Of a stretch of DNA of 64,000 nucleotides, positions 34,101 to 49,100 are shown one piece after another; position 1 is the first letter of the stretch, and each line of letters starts with the position of its first letter. The notes beneath the pieces were generated by a model. That model did no database searches and was not told where the DNA came from. It saw only the letters and a list, made by a program, of their open reading frames with translations. This DNA comes from Symsagittifera roscoffensis (lineage: Eukaryota; Xenacoelomorpha; Acoela; Convolutidae), in assembly GCF_963678635.1 (NCBI RefSeq), contig NC_087066.1, positions 36,395,152-36,459,151 of the forward strand. Direction: 5' to 3'. The translations under genes were made by a program, and so were the position numbers.

Positions 34101-37100
34101 TAATTAGAGTAACTTAGACGCCAACACGTGGGTAGCCGTTCGTTGAAAAAATCCAAAAACATGTTCGCAAAGAAAACTTAAAAATTTGAAGCTTATCCTG
34201 CACCCCAAAGTACACCCTCATTGAATTCACTCCCATCAAATGACAGAATGATCTAAATTTAAAATATAAAAGAAAGAAATCATCAAGAACTATACCAGAG
34301 AAATTCATATAGTTCTTTTACCTCGAAATTGACGTGGTTCACTTAAAAACATAGCCAACAGAAAAACATAGCCAACACATAGCAAGTAAACAAAAAATTG
34401 ACTGGCTTTCTGTTTCTCAATTTTTGAATTTCTCAATTTTCAACAAAATTTCGAATTTCCAAAAAAATAGATTGCTTTAAAGCTATTTGCATTTCAAAAA
34501 CAGTTATAATTTACACTGTTTCGATATCATCAACCCAATTTGAGAAAACTCGATCAATAAGTAAATTTTTTATTTCGCTGAGAAGTCTAAAAATTAAAAG
34601 CGATTTGCGAAACTAGAAGTTAATCACGTTTTTTGTGACCTTTTACACTTAAACTGTTCGATGGTAGAGTTTGCTTCGTGTAACGAAGGAAATGAACTAA
34701 AATTAAAAAGAAATCAAACGTCAAACTCCGAAAAAGTAAAATTGAGCCTAAATTTTTCCTGAAAAAACAACGAGAACAAAATCATCACGATCTATATAAG
34801 AGTCTGAACTACGTTTATTGACTCTTAAAACCGAAAGAATTCAATTCATAGCAAAAAAAAAAAAACGATTTCCAACCGCAACTAGAACCCAGACCTGTGG
34901 AACCTTAAGCAGGCAGTTTATCACTACACTAAAGCGCAAATTCTCTAAAATAACTATGGCTTCAAAATAAAGCAAGCTCAAATCCTTACAGATTTACACA
35001 GAGGCGAAGCTGCGCTTCGAAAACACTTACGAGAACACGACCAAAAATCAGCTATCAAGTGAAATAAGAAAAAAGAGAAACAAGCCTCGAATTAGCAAAA
35101 ACTCGCCTATGTGTCGGATTCGCATCTGCAACCTGACAAATTTGAGTCTCACGCACTAACCACTCAGCCACGGATGCTTAAAATCCCCAAAAACTAGCCA
35201 CCAACAACGCAGCTACATATGCTAATAAATTTCCACTTCGATGCCGCAAAAGTAGCACTAAATACAAAAAGACATAATTTTGCATGCAATAAATCGCGAA
35301 GCATAAAGCCACCTTATGTATAAATTATGCATTTCAAAAGAATGCGAGATATTGAGTTGGAAAATTTCTGAAATTGAGTTTTAATTTTTGTTGTTGTTTG
35401 AAACAAATAAGTTTTTTTTTCGGTTCATTTGATGAATTAAAAGAGCATCAAAGGTGTGTACTTTTTAATATTCGAATATCAAACCACATGTTATCAATAA
35501 GCTGTAAAGGTGTCCCAAAAGCGACTTAGGTTGAAAAAAAAAGTTCGTACTTATACACTTTGCTTCGCAAGTGTAAAGAAATGTTGGTTACGGGAAAAGT
35601 GTAGTGCAAATTACAATGCCAATCTAGATTACACGATAATCAACAAGTGTAAATTGTTTACCCATTACTCGCTCATTGTTTTAAGCCCAATTTATCCTCC
35701 CAAACAAACTTACAAAAACTGGACGGAGGCCACTTAAGGGCGCAGAAGTGGTTGAAAAGTAATGCGTAGACCGACGACTTGTATGTTTGTCTTTTCTGCG
35801 GTGCTGTGGTGGATGAAAATGGGAGTCTTTCTCCCTCTATGTTTCCTCAACTAACCGTTGTTTTCCTTGTCCTCCTGCTGGTCGTGTGAGTTGGAGGAGC
35901 TAGCACTGGTGTTGTGGCTGCTGCTGCCCCCCTCTCCTCCTCCAGCTGTGCCTCCCACTGCATTCTCTATCTCGTTCACAGCTGCCACCGCCTCCTCGTC
36001 CTCGTTCTCGTTCTCGTCCTCGCCTCCCCCCGGGTACTCGGGAGGGGGATGACCCCCAGACTGCTCCTCATTCTCTGAGTCTCCTATGTCCGGCACATCA
36101 GCACCCCCTTCTGGATACGCCTGGACACACAATACTCAACGGTTGAAAACTATTCGCTGTGTTTATCAACATCGAACAAAATCAACCCAGACTTAAATAC
36201 ATCTCTGCATTCTCGTATTATTTTTGACGGGGACGATAATACTCAAATAATCAATAAATTAATCGAATGGAGCACTCACCTCTGCAACCCTTTCTTCTTC
36301 CATTGGCACGGCGTTGATGTCAACTTTCTGGCCTCTTTTATCTGAAACACGGACAACAAAATTACCTTTAGGATGCAGTAAAGAGTTTAATTAGGCACAT
36401 GTTTCAACAGACTCCAGTAATTTGCGCCGCTAAACAACAAGTTAGCACGCCCACTTAGATTCAACGACAAAATCTATCGCATACGGATAGTTCGCACATG
36501 AAGTAAAGCATGAAACTGCTTCTTATACTGTCTGATACAATCAACGGTAAAAACGTTCATAACTTTCAATTCAAATCATACCTCTTGGCAAAAATTACTC
36601 ACTCCAGTTGAAAGAAAATCAATTAAATATCGATAACCACCGACAGGCCGCAAGAGATTTGTTATAAAATGTATGTTTAAGTAAGTTCTGGTGTAGATTA
36701 TGAAAACGTATAAAATTAGTCTGATTTTCACACCAATGCCTTTAATTAGCTTTTGGAATTTAGCACAGTTTTAGGCGCTCATCTGGCAACTGAATTTGGT
36801 ATGAAACGTTCGATGTTTTGTAAGTGCTTAACGATTTGAACACTTCGCATAAAATGAGTTTCCAATCTTAATCTAATTTCAAACGTATCTAATAAAATAG
36901 AAAACGCGACCTAGTCCTTTAATTAAAGCCACCCAATCGTGCGAGCACTTGACACAAAACAATAGAGGTAACTTTTATGTGTAAAAAGATACAGTTACCT
37001 CAAAATATAACATGAGCGGATGTGGGCTGATTTGTGACATCACATGAATTCAGCAAAAAGCGCTGAGCCAACTACCCAAAAAGAAGCGTTTTTAATATTT

Positions 37101-40100
37101 GTTGGAAAAATCAACTGAGAACTTTTTATTTTCGCACTTTCTTTAAACAAAATGTTTGAAATCATGAATTCATGAGTTTATCTTTGAAATGGTTGAAATC
37201 AAGAATTGATGAGTTTCTCAAATGAACTTCCACGTAGAGGCTATAAGATTCATCAATCAATAATTTCATATTCTTTGTCTTTAATAAAACCTTTCAAGAA
37301 AATGATACCAAGTAATACCAAATTAGCATCAAAACAAAACTTACGAAGAAGTAAAGAAGCCGAAAATTTTTGAGCAGACACGTTGAGCAGACACTTTTTA
37401 TTGTCCTCCCTCAAAAATTGAAAAAAAAATTTTTTTCCTTATTAAACGACTCAAAAATAGGCTGCATAGCTGTTGTTGTTGATGTTGTAATAGCTACGCC
37501 CAACGCCATCGTCTGCAGGATTTTGTGGGGTTAGCTTCGTTTTGATTTGGTTGTCATTGCTTTCCAGTACTTCTTTAGTAATTGATGAGGGGTGTGGGCT
37601 GAACTGCTGATCAAATTTATTGGCACATTTTTTGGCGTCAAAACTGCGTAAATTTTGTTCCTCATCATAGTAAATGACTTGATTGAGCGCGCAAGGTTTT
37701 CTGTTCGTCGACAGATTTATTTTATGGTACTCCAAAACTTGCTGGTATTACTTTTGGGTATCAGGCCATTTACAAATTCGACCAATTTTTTCCGCTTATG
37801 CTCCTGAATTAACTTATTCATGTTTTGATTGATTTCAGGGATAAGTGGATTTCCGGGTTTGATTCTTGAAGTGAGTCTCAGCTTTGTAGACGTCATTCCG
37901 CTAGAGTATCTTTCTCAGCTTTGTAGACGTCATTCCGATAGAGTATCTTCTATGAAGTTTGTAAACCCGTCCCGGTCCGCCTTGCGGAAGTTTCTAAATG
38001 TACGCTGGGAAGCCTCGGTATATTCAATGTCGCATTCAATGCTGAGAGTATTTGGTGTGTAGTCAGATACAAGTGCTTGGTGTGCTAGCCACTCAACATT
38101 TAAAGCTATGCTGGAACTGTTCATTCATACTTATGTCGGGAGCGCTTTAACAGAGGTTCGTTACTTTGGTGTGTACTTTCTCATTCAGGGCGACTTGGTC
38201 GGAATTATTTACTTACGTGGCTAGTTTGATGCCTCTGGCATCTGGGGTGAAGCTGGATTACCATAACGGGTTATGGGCATTGAAGTCTCCAACAATTATG
38301 CAGTCGTCTTGAGTGAGTAGGTGGTTGAGTGATGGTGAAAAATCTATCGTGCAGCTGGAAGTTGGAGGGATGTATATGTTGATGACCTTTCTGCTGTTTT
38401 TGCCAGTTTCAATTTTAATTGTCTGTTGCTCGATGTGAATGTCGCCGTTGGGTTTGCTTAGTTTCAGGGTGTGAAACGGCACACAATCTTTAATGATAAA
38501 GACAAGTCCACCCCCTTTGCCTCTGTCTTTGGGAAGTTTTTCTGTGATTATACTATAGCCCATGGGTGCTTTTATGGTGGCTTTATCATTAAAATTGGTT
38601 TCCTGCAGCGCTTCAACTCTAATTTCTTGGTTTTGCATGCAGTTTTTAATGTAATCTAGTTTCTGTCGGATGCCCTTGCAGTTGAAACTGGCTGGGTAAC
38701 TTTTGCTGTCGTTGGCTTGGTTTTGGTCTGGGTTGCGATTATTTGGCACCAGGGGCGCATATAGGATTTTCTCGATCGGCGCTAATTTTAAAACACCTTT
38801 TTTTTTAGGCCAACTAAATTGATTTTCTGAACTTCTCTGCGTCGCAAGCAAATTTTTGTAAAAACAGGCCAAAAAAAAGCATTTTAGGGACTTTTTTTAA
38901 CCAAAACTTGCATTTTCTCGGCGCGCGCTTGCCTTCAAAATTAGTATATATTGGCGCCAAAGGCACCGCTAGAAAATCTCAAATGTCAGTCAGACGAAAT
39001 TGGATGTCCCAAAATAGTAGCAAAGGGGGGACCCTTTGGGTCGTCATCGGGTCGAATCCCTTAATATGCCCCTGACCAGGCCAAAAATCGCTGTGGCCTA
39101 TATCCGTCCCTGACTGGGACATTTTTCATAAATATAACCAAACATACCCTAGGAAATCTAAAAATTAGAATCCACTTTCGAAACTGGAGGTCGATCATGT
39201 TTTTTGTGCTATTAGCACTTTCGTGATTGAAGAGCGGAATTTACCCAGCTTTTCGCAGATGAACTTGAATTGAACATTGAGTGAGTCGCGAAAAAGAAAC
39301 GAAAGGAAAAATGATGGTTCCAACAAATTCTCCGAAAATCACCTCGTCTTGGGGACAGGGTAATGCTAATGTGCTATTTTACTTCTAACTTATTACATGC
39401 AATGCAAAGTCAGTGTAGTTGCCTTGTGTAGTAAAAAAATTTATCATGTTTTTCTATTCATTAGTGTCATTAGTTTCATATAAGAAAGTATTGATAACAT
39501 TTCGGTTTCCGAAATTTTCCAACTAAATATTTTTTGGTAAATGCAATTTAATGCATGCAAAATTGGTGTAGTTGCCTGTTTAAAAAAACGTACTAACTAT
39601 TGGTTTTATGATACAATTAACTTTTATCGGTTTATTTGATATTTGATGAATAAAAAAACATCAACTAAAAGCAACTACACTAACTTTGCATGTAATAAAT
39701 AAGAATTTCGTATAAATAATGCATTTCAAAAATCTCGCAAAAAATATTGAGTTGAAAAATTTCGGAAACCGCCGAAATGTTTTTATTGTTTTGATACATA
39801 AACCAAATAACTTTTTTCGGTTCATTTGATCAAAAAAAATATCAGAGTAAACCCAGCTTAGACCCGTCTTTCAAACTGAATTCGGTGAAGCAAAAATGTA
39901 GACTCGAAATATAAATTTGGAGTTCACATTGCATGTGTTTTCTATAATTATTATTATTCTAACAACTTAGAGGGCAATCAGACGACTCAGCGCTTTTCAC
40001 TGCTGAGATCCATTTTCTTGCGGCAAAGTAGCTCCACAAAACAAGAAACCCAAAAAGTATAAAGAAATAATCATCCAACTTCAAAATTGCAAAAAAAATA

Positions 40101-43100
40101 GGTTAAATGGAAAAGATACTTTACTTTTAGCGGATACAGCTATATCAAACTAAGAAAAACGCATCAACTTTTGCAAAATTGAATTTGCGAATTATTTTGA
40201 AGAGATCATATTCATCACTTCCAATTTTCATGCTTGGCTGTCTCTAAGCCATCAGAATGGGGTTGGCAGCACCAGTCATGGTCTAACTGCAGCTCTCCAT
40301 AATATACGGTCTTGCGGGTCAGTTTGAGTAAGGCAACGTTCCTTGATATCATTTTTCACACAATCTAACCAAATCTTTCTTGATCTCTATCTTTTGATGG
40401 ATGAAATCGTGATCTGAATGGCCATTCGATGCCTGAAATCGTGATCTGACTGGCCATTTGGATCTGATATCCATTTCGATATAATTTTTCACACCATCTA
40501 ACCAAATATTTCTTGATCTCTATCTTTTGATGGATGAAATCGTGGTCTGACTGGCCATTTCGATGCCTGAGCGCATTCAGCATGTCCAGACCATCTGGGG
40601 TATCTGCTCCGAAGGAAATTGTCACACAAACCAAGTTTGTCACACAAGCCGAGACAATGTCATACAAGACGAAGTTATCCAGAAGTGCACCTGGGTCATG
40701 AACACTGTGCTTCATTTCGCCGATCGAACGGGACATTGCACGGTCATTTCGCCGTTCCAAATCGGATACTTCGGTACCCCAAGTTCCACTTCAGTTCAGC
40801 ATCGTTGATCGCACCGAGTACCTTTTTCCAAATGTTCTTAATGAGATGCGCCTGAAAATTATTACAGGGAGTAGTTTCCTGAACCTAACCCAGACAGAGC
40901 AGCATCGGGCACACATACCCCACTAGCGCTGAAAATTTCACCCAGGCAGCGAAAGGTTGGCTTAATGACTTGGTCTGAGTTTTAGGCCTTGATTGTAGCC
41001 ACGACTTAGGGCATCTTTGCCTTCGTAGAAGTTCAGGATGTAGCTCTCCTCCCAGTCTGCGGTGATCACGTCATTGTTGAAAGAAGCCTCAGTTAGTAGC
41101 TTCACCAGTTCGACAACTATATCTCCGGTTACCTTAAGCAACTGAGCTACAAGGCCAGCGGAATCATTTCGGTGGAAACTACAGGCGGCTGTCCAGCAAC
41201 CGACGCAGTCTTCCGGAGCGTATCACTTAATCAATTAAACTCTACATTGATGAGTTTTACATAGTGCTCCGCCAACGCTTTCAATTGCTCCATATCAGTA
41301 ATAGCAATCTCACAGGCATGATTGCGCACAAAATTCTTGGCCAAGATTTCCTGATTAGAGCGATTCATCTGCTTTGCGATCCGAAAGATACCATCGCCAG
41401 TCGGTGAAGCTGTGTCGCACTGTTTCTTCTGAGAAGCAGACAAGGTAGAAGGTATACTTTGAATTTCGCTTTACTTCTAGATGAGATTCTCGAGCCTTCA
41501 GGGCTCCATTCGCCGTGCTTATCTTCTTCAAGGCGTTGTAAATCTTGAAACATGCTCGCTTCTCTTGATATGTCGCCAACTTGCTCATCCCATTACCATG
41601 TTTCAGGTCTCCATTTGAGGTTCTTTGATAAACCACATACGTCAGTGGCAGCCTTCAGCATCGAACGATTCATGCGAGATATCAGTAGCATCAACAGTTA
41701 ACATTCAATTTTTCTGAAGTGCCATCTAGATATCGTTGGCTATGGCAGCGTTCGTAAGCTTCCATGCGCGTAAGAACTTGCACTTCTTCGCACGATGTTG
41801 AGGCACGTCGCGATCGAGCACGACAATGTGGTGTTGTTGGACACCTTCCTCCTTCAGAATAACTTCAGAAAATGTAGTCCAGATGCGTAGAGTAGCCACC
41901 CGAGGTGCATGAGATGAGGCCGCGATCTCTCTTCTTGAACCAGATGAACGTATCGTAAAACACTACGCTCGCAAGCTTTCATGCGTAATATAGAAAAACG
42001 CTTTTTACCTTTTTCATTTTGGAGCCTCATAGGAAAAATTATGGTAAAAAAAGCTCCTCCAAAAGCATGGATTATTTTTTGATTCATGTTTTGAAAAAAA
42101 AAAACAAATCCAAATTGAAATAAGACCTTAAAAATCAAAGAAAAAATTGAAATCCACTCTTAAAACAACGCCATTTTTTGCGTTAATTCCACTTTCAGAA
42201 CGGAGAAAAACAATTTTCTGAGAAGCATTGCTATCGCAGATGCATTCTAGCTAGTCCCGTAGTTGAAACGGGACAGGCTGAAGCTGAATAATTTTAAAGA
42301 ATATGTACAGTTGCGAAAGGGAAGGCATAACTCTCGCAATTTAAAAAAAAATCCCAAAACAACAGTGAATTCCTACCGAAATTAAGAAGTCAAAGCTAAC
42401 GCAGAAGAGATCTAAGAAACCTGTTCTTTCGGTTGAACCCAAAACCTTAGAATTTTCAGGTGTCAAAATGGGTCAAAAGTTGGATAGTTCGCAAATCCAT
42501 TGAGGTTTTCCTACCAAAACTAAAAGAATCCGCCGAAGGGCAGGCGATGCCTTCGTTCGATTGAACCTTTAAGGTATATTAAGCTTTTTGTAGAAAGTGA
42601 ACGAGTCGAAAAGATGCGCCTAAACGTCAAACAAAGGAATTTCTGAAGTTCATAACGGTTTCCCTATCAATACTAAAAGGCCGCAACATGAAGAGAGAAT
42701 ATCCTTACAAGTTGTTTGTTCTATTGACTATTTATTCTAAGAACTGGCAGTATCGTTTTGGAGAAAAAATAGATCAAAACTTGAAGCATAACTGATATAG
42801 TTGCAAAGAGTCAATGAACTAAATAAAACAGAAAAAAAATACTGACTTGTTTTTTTGGAAAAGTCATCTTTCGCATTTCGAGAAAAAGACATTTTCTTTG
42901 AGAAGACTTCTTTTCTGATTGACAGTTCTTTTGAGAACATAAATACAATTTGAGAAAACTGGATCAAAAATTCGCTGGAAAATCTGAAATTTAAATTCTA
43001 CTTTCGAAAATATACGTCAATCACGTTTTTCGTGACCTTTCCAATGATCATTAACGAAGTGCGCCTTCCTTTCAACAAAGAAAATGAACAGAAAAAAATC

Positions 43101-46100
43101 AATTCAAACAACAAAAAACTCAAAATTGAGTTTGAAAAAGTTTCGCCTGAAAAAAATCATCGCGACCTATAACAGTCTGAACTACGGACTCTTATAAATG
43201 GGTTTTCCAAAAGTCCGCAACAGGTTTTCTGCAAAAATTATGAAGAGAAATTCATCAAAAACAGTTCTTTCGATTAAACCCTTAATATCAGATTTGGCAG
43301 GATCAATTTTGAGAAACTTGAAAAAATCAAAGGGCAAAAAATTTCCAGTAATTGAAACTTTTAAAAGCCGTAGGGAGTGGGATAAGAAAACTACTAGGGG
43401 AATACGCAGGTAGGCAGAAGCGCCACTGGTACTCTCATGTTTACTACTTTGCTGAAAATCCAGAGATTGGTTTCCGAGCAGCAGGTCTTTCTATTTGTAC
43501 CCTCCTTTTGGTGAAAATCGGCAAAGTGATTTTTGAAAAGACTGAAAAAAAATTCCAAAGCCTCTCAAAAAAACTAAACCCCACACATAGTCATAATATC
43601 AAACAGGAAATCAATTCACGTTAAATAGTGAATTTTAAATTCAAGTCAATTCAAAATCTGCATTTTAAATTGAATTCACATCAAATTGTACATTTTTAAT
43701 TTAGATCACAATACAAAAAAAAACTTCGATTTGGAAAAATTAGTTCATTATTTCAAATTGAAGTCAATTGCACAAATTACAAACAAATAGATGATTTTCA
43801 AAAAATAAATCGTTAATACAAGCATAGCGTTTCTCAAAAAGTGAAGTTTTGAGATAACCTTCCACGAAGGACAGCAATCGGTACACTTTTGTTCCCTACA
43901 TGAATTGCTGTGATGAACTTATAAAATAGTTTCAGAGACTGCTAACGGATCTATTTTATTGTACTTTGTGCATGTGACTTCAATTTGAAATGTACAATTT
44001 GATGTGACTTTGATTTGATGGTTTGACCAATCAACCAAGCAAATTGATCAACCAAGTCACATCAAATTGTACATTTCAATATGAAGCCACATACACATGA
44101 ATTATTGCGATGAACTTGATAAATCGTTTTACCGACTGCTATTGGGAATGCACCCATAGATGGAGAATTAAATGGCAATGAATGTCATCAACTGTTTTGA
44201 CAAATCAACCAAGCAGGCAACTTCGGATGCTATTGAAGAATCGGCAAGGAAAGACGAACGCATCAAAGCAACTCGAGTTGATATATCCGAAAGGGAACAA
44301 ATCATCTCAAATTCAAAAACAGTCAGGTACTGATAAAAAATATCCTAGCTGTCCAAGCATACATATTCAGTTGCTCCACAACTGACTGTTTTGATTAATC
44401 AATAGTTTACTAGCTGCGAATTTCCTGAAATGCTTCAAGGAGCGGTTATTTTGCAATTCTTCGAGGAAGCGTACCATTAAGCTTAACTCGCTTATTTACG
44501 TTAACGAATTCAGGTTTCGGGAAAAACAAAACACGATTGATGCAGTCGCTGAAATAACCAAAAGAGTATAACTACATAAAAAATGTCCCAATTTGAACAA
44601 TTTTCTCGGCCCTAAAACAGCATCCGATACCCTGCATGACTGTTCTATACAAAAAAATTAGAAATGTACGGAAAAGTTGATCATAAACTCCAATGATTTG
44701 TAAGTTATCAGACACAACGATGTTACAAATAGTAAGCTGTCACTCAAGCTGGCTGAAAGTTGAATGTGCCGTACCACAAGGTTATATTCCTAGGTCTTTG
44801 CATTTTCTGATCTACTTAATGATCTTCCGAAGGCCTGTACAAAAAACGAAGTTTTTCTTTTGCCGACGATACGAATATATCATTTATCAATTTCTCTTAG
44901 AAGAGTTCAATAATGACCTTCTTGCAGTCAGCACTTCGCTAACCGTTTAATGAAAAAATCACTTAACTTCCACTAAAGTTAATATTGCATCTAAAATAGC
45001 TTCGAGTTCCAGTCTAGAAAAACAAGTAAAATTAAAATTTCCAATTCTATTAAGTATTTAGACATCCACATGGACTCAAAATTGAGGTTTTTGACTCATA
45101 TAGACTCAGTAAGAACCAAATTGAGATAGCAAAGCATTATAATTTGAAAAATGAGACATATACCTAAGCATATACTTTTGAGTTGTTATGTCTCAAACGT
45201 TGAACCCATAATCCAACACCAAATTCTAAAATATGGCTAAGAAAATCGTGCGCTATATTTTTTAAAAGAAGCTTTGAAAGTATTGGGACCGATTTGCAAA
45301 ATACGAAAAATATTGACCGTTCATGAACTATTTACTTACGAACTGCTTAAGTTTGTTTCAGGATTGATTTCGGGTGTAAACAGCGAAAGTAAACGCAAAT
45401 CAACTTTTTACATACGAACATTCAACAAATAATATGAAAAGTGCAACCAAAGTTTTAATCAAAACTCCCACTTTTAAGACTTACCTTAAACGCGCACCTC
45501 TGAGCTATCGTGGTGCAAAGCTTTTTAAGGTTTTGAAAAGAACAATATTTTCACTCTAAAAGTATTTTATTTGCATTTTCTCATTCTGAAATTCAAGCTA
45601 TAGCTCATAAAATGAAAGATTTCATATTTTGGATAATGACGGCCTGACAAGACTAATACTTCAGTAAATCAACCGGGGGTCTATCAAATTGTTAGTGTTT
45701 TATCTCACGTACGCTCTGCGAATGTTTTTGCACACCCCGCATTTTTAGTACGACGGAGTTTTCATGAAATTAGGTTACTGATTAAAAGCTCGAGGCAGTA
45801 GATCATCCCTTAAACCTTAAAAAACAGAGGCAAACCTGAGCTTCGGCCCACTTGCGATACGAAATAAAACGCCAAAAATCAAAAATAATGTCTCAAACGA
45901 AAAATGTAAACCCTGAATGAATTTTGTCGAAAAAATCGTGAGCAAAAAAGAGATATCTTGTCAAAAAAATTGTTAGCAAAGAAGAATGTTTAGCAATTTT
46001 CCCCTTCGGTACCTATAAGGAATTCTCCACCCACTCCCATGATAATGTAATTCAAAAGGGGAGGGATTAGTTAGAGAGATCCAAAAAACCAATAAAAAAC

Positions 46101-49100
46101 TTTTGAAAAAAATAAAGAAAACAATCACCTATTACATAAAAAAAAATCGTACTGCAGGAACTTCGTTCATTTCTTTCTCATGACCAATAGATGAAAACGA
46201 TAAGAAAAAACACGGTAGTAAAAAAAATTGCCATTTTGCTCAAAAACTGCTTAAAATTATGCAACCAGACAAACTGCTTATCCTACATGAGGAGTGCAAC
46301 CAAAGTTTTAATCAAAACTCCAACTTTTAGGACTTACCTTAAACGCGCACCTCTGAGCTATCGTGGTGCAAAGCTTTTTAAGGTTTTGAAAGAGAACAAT
46401 ATTTTCACTCTAAAAGTATTTTATTTGCATTTTCTCATTCTGAAATTCAAACTATAGCTCATAAAATGAAAGATTTCATATTTTGGATAATGACGGCCTG
46501 ACAAGACTAATACTTCAGTAAATCAACCGGGGGTCTATCAAATTGTTAATGTTTTCCCGAATTCAGGTTTCGGGAAAAACAAAACACGATTGATGCAGTC
46601 GCTGAAATAACCAAAAGAGTATAACTACATAAAAAATTTCCCAATTTGAACAATTTTCTTGGCCCTAAAACAGCATCCGATACCCTGCATGACTGTTCTA
46701 TCCAAAAAAATTAGAAATGTACGGAAAAGTTGATCATAAACTCCAATGATTTGTAAGTTATCAGACACAACGATGTTACAAATAGTAAGCTGTTACTCAA
46801 GCTGGCTGAAAGTTGAATGTGCCGTACCACAAGGTTATATTCCTAGGTCTTTGCATTTTCTGATCTACTTAATGATCTTCCGAAGGCCTGTACAAAAAAC
46901 GAAGTTTTTCTTTTGCCGACGATACGAATATATCATTTATCAATTTCTCTAAAGAAGAGTTCAATAATGACCTTCTTGCAGTCAGAACTTCGCTTACCGT
47001 TTAATGAAAAAATCACTTAACTTCCACTAAAGTTAATATTGCATCTAAAATAGCTTCGATTTCCAGTCTAGAAAAACAAGTAAAATTAAAATTTCCAATT
47101 CTATTAAGTATTTAGACATCCACATGAACTCAAAATTGAGGTTTTTTACTCATATAGCCTCAGTAAGAACCAAATTGAGATAGCAAAGCATTATAATTTG
47201 AAAAATGAGACATATACCTAAGCATATACTTTTGAGTTGTTATGTCTCAAACGTTGAACCCATAATCCAACACCAAATTCTAAAATATGGCTAAGAAAAT
47301 CGTGCGCTATATTTTTTAAAAGAAACTTTGAAAGTATTGGGACCGATTTGCAAAATACGAAAAATATTGACCGTTCATGAACTATTTACTTACGAACTGC
47401 TTAAGTTTGTTTCAGGATTGATTTCGGGCGTAAACAGCGAAAGTAAACGCAAATCAACTTTTTACATACGAACATTCAACAAATAATATGAGAAGTGCAA
47501 CCAAAGTTTTAATCAAAACTCCCACTTTTAGGACTTACCTTAAACGCGCACCTCTGAGCTATCGTGGTGCAAAGCTTTTTAAGGTTTTGAAAAGATCAAT
47601 ATTTTCAACTCTAAAAGTATTTTATTTGCATTTTCTCATTCTGAAATTCAAGCTATAGCTTATAAAATGAAAGATTTCATATTTTGGATAATGACGGCCT
47701 GACAAGACTAATACTTCAGTAAATCAACCGGGGGTCTATCAAATTGTTAATGTTTTATCTCACGTACGCTCTGCGAATGTTTTTGCACACCCCGCATTTT
47801 GTGCAGCCAAAAAGAAGCAATGTACTTAATATCTTGCGGCAACACAACACTTGCGGCAAAATGAACACAACACGCTGTGCCATCAATTTTAATCAACTTC
47901 AACTGAAAACGCTCTAACCTAAAACATACTTAACCAATTAGACCTATAACTAACTCCATGCACCTAGAGGAAAAATTAATCTACAACCTTGCACCGAAAA
48001 AAACTTATAGCTAAATTTAATTTAAAATTTTAGCTGAAAATTTCATACTTTTTTCCTAACATAAAGTTTTGGTATACAAGCCAGGAAATCATGAATTAAA
48101 TTGGAGATCCTATGAACAAAGTTCTTCACGGGAAAAATAGTCAATTGAAGATAGGAAAAGAGTAATGAACGCAAGTAAACATAAAAACCACAGACTTTCT
48201 TGAAAAAATCTGACTTTCGAATTTCAAAGAAAACAATGCCCTTTAAGCTCTTTGAATTTCTAGACCAATTTACGATTAGCGCTTTTTTTGATAACATGAA
48301 CCCAACTAGAGAAAACTGGATCCATAGGTAAAGTTTTTATTCCGCTGGAAATCTAAAAATTAATTCGAAACTAGGAATCGTTCACGTCATTCGCGCCATT
48401 TCCCCGTTCGTATTTGAAGAGTGCTATTTACGCTATTTACAAAAAAAATCAGCAGGACCAATATAAGATTCTTCACTACATTCATTATTCTTAGAAAGTC
48501 CCCTTTATTAGCTAGATCACATCCGGAAAGCTTTCCCAAAAAACAATCATTGCTATTATCAATTTTAGTATTAGACAGTTTTTATACGCCAGTTTCTTCG
48601 GAAAATGCTTTTTGGTAGAGGCGATATTACAGATATTGAGTCAGCAAGAAGAATATTCTGTCGCTGGCAAATTTTCATTATGATCAGAAACGATCTAGCA
48701 CGACCTAGTAAAGTCTGTCTGCAATTAATTTTATAATTAAGTGCAAAAGACTTTTGAAAGTTACCTCTGTGGGCAGATTTAATTGGATAAACTTTTTTAA
48801 ACAAAAACACGGTACAGCGCTGCCGTATTCTCGCGGTAGACCCGAAGAGAGTCTAGAGTCGCCGTAATGGGCACCAGTGAAAACACTCCCATTTTTGGGA
48901 GCGCAGAAAAGTAAACACGTAGATCATTTAAAAAAAAAACATCTTTTTGTGCGACTGAAACCTTGCCAATTTTTCCGCATTGAGTAAATACGGAAAGCGC
49001 TACCCTCTCTTTCTGCTGAATATCGAATCAAAGCAAATTGCACTAACAGAGTCAACACAGCTCAGGTCTCCTCGGTCGAAAATCATCTTGAAACAATTCT

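Larger units (their letters stand above)
31976..35855. other. Intron 4 of the NHERF-like gene, repeat-filled
   Basis: It holds two or more copies of the dispersed modular repeat (about 32640-32890 and 34460-35030), a (CA)n run at 33258-33294, and tRNA-like SINE heads (34870-34945 and 35113-35177, both - strand). No coding sequence supported. Confidence 0.5.

Noticed and set aside
35113-35177. Candidate tRNA-Ser/Leu gene.
   Set aside because: A- and B-box-like elements are present, but the acceptor stem does not pair and A-to-B spacing is short; kept only as a SINE head.
35858-36052. + strand open frame of Ser/Pro/Phe composition.
   Set aside because: It is the antisense of the acidic exon 4 of the NHERF-like gene.
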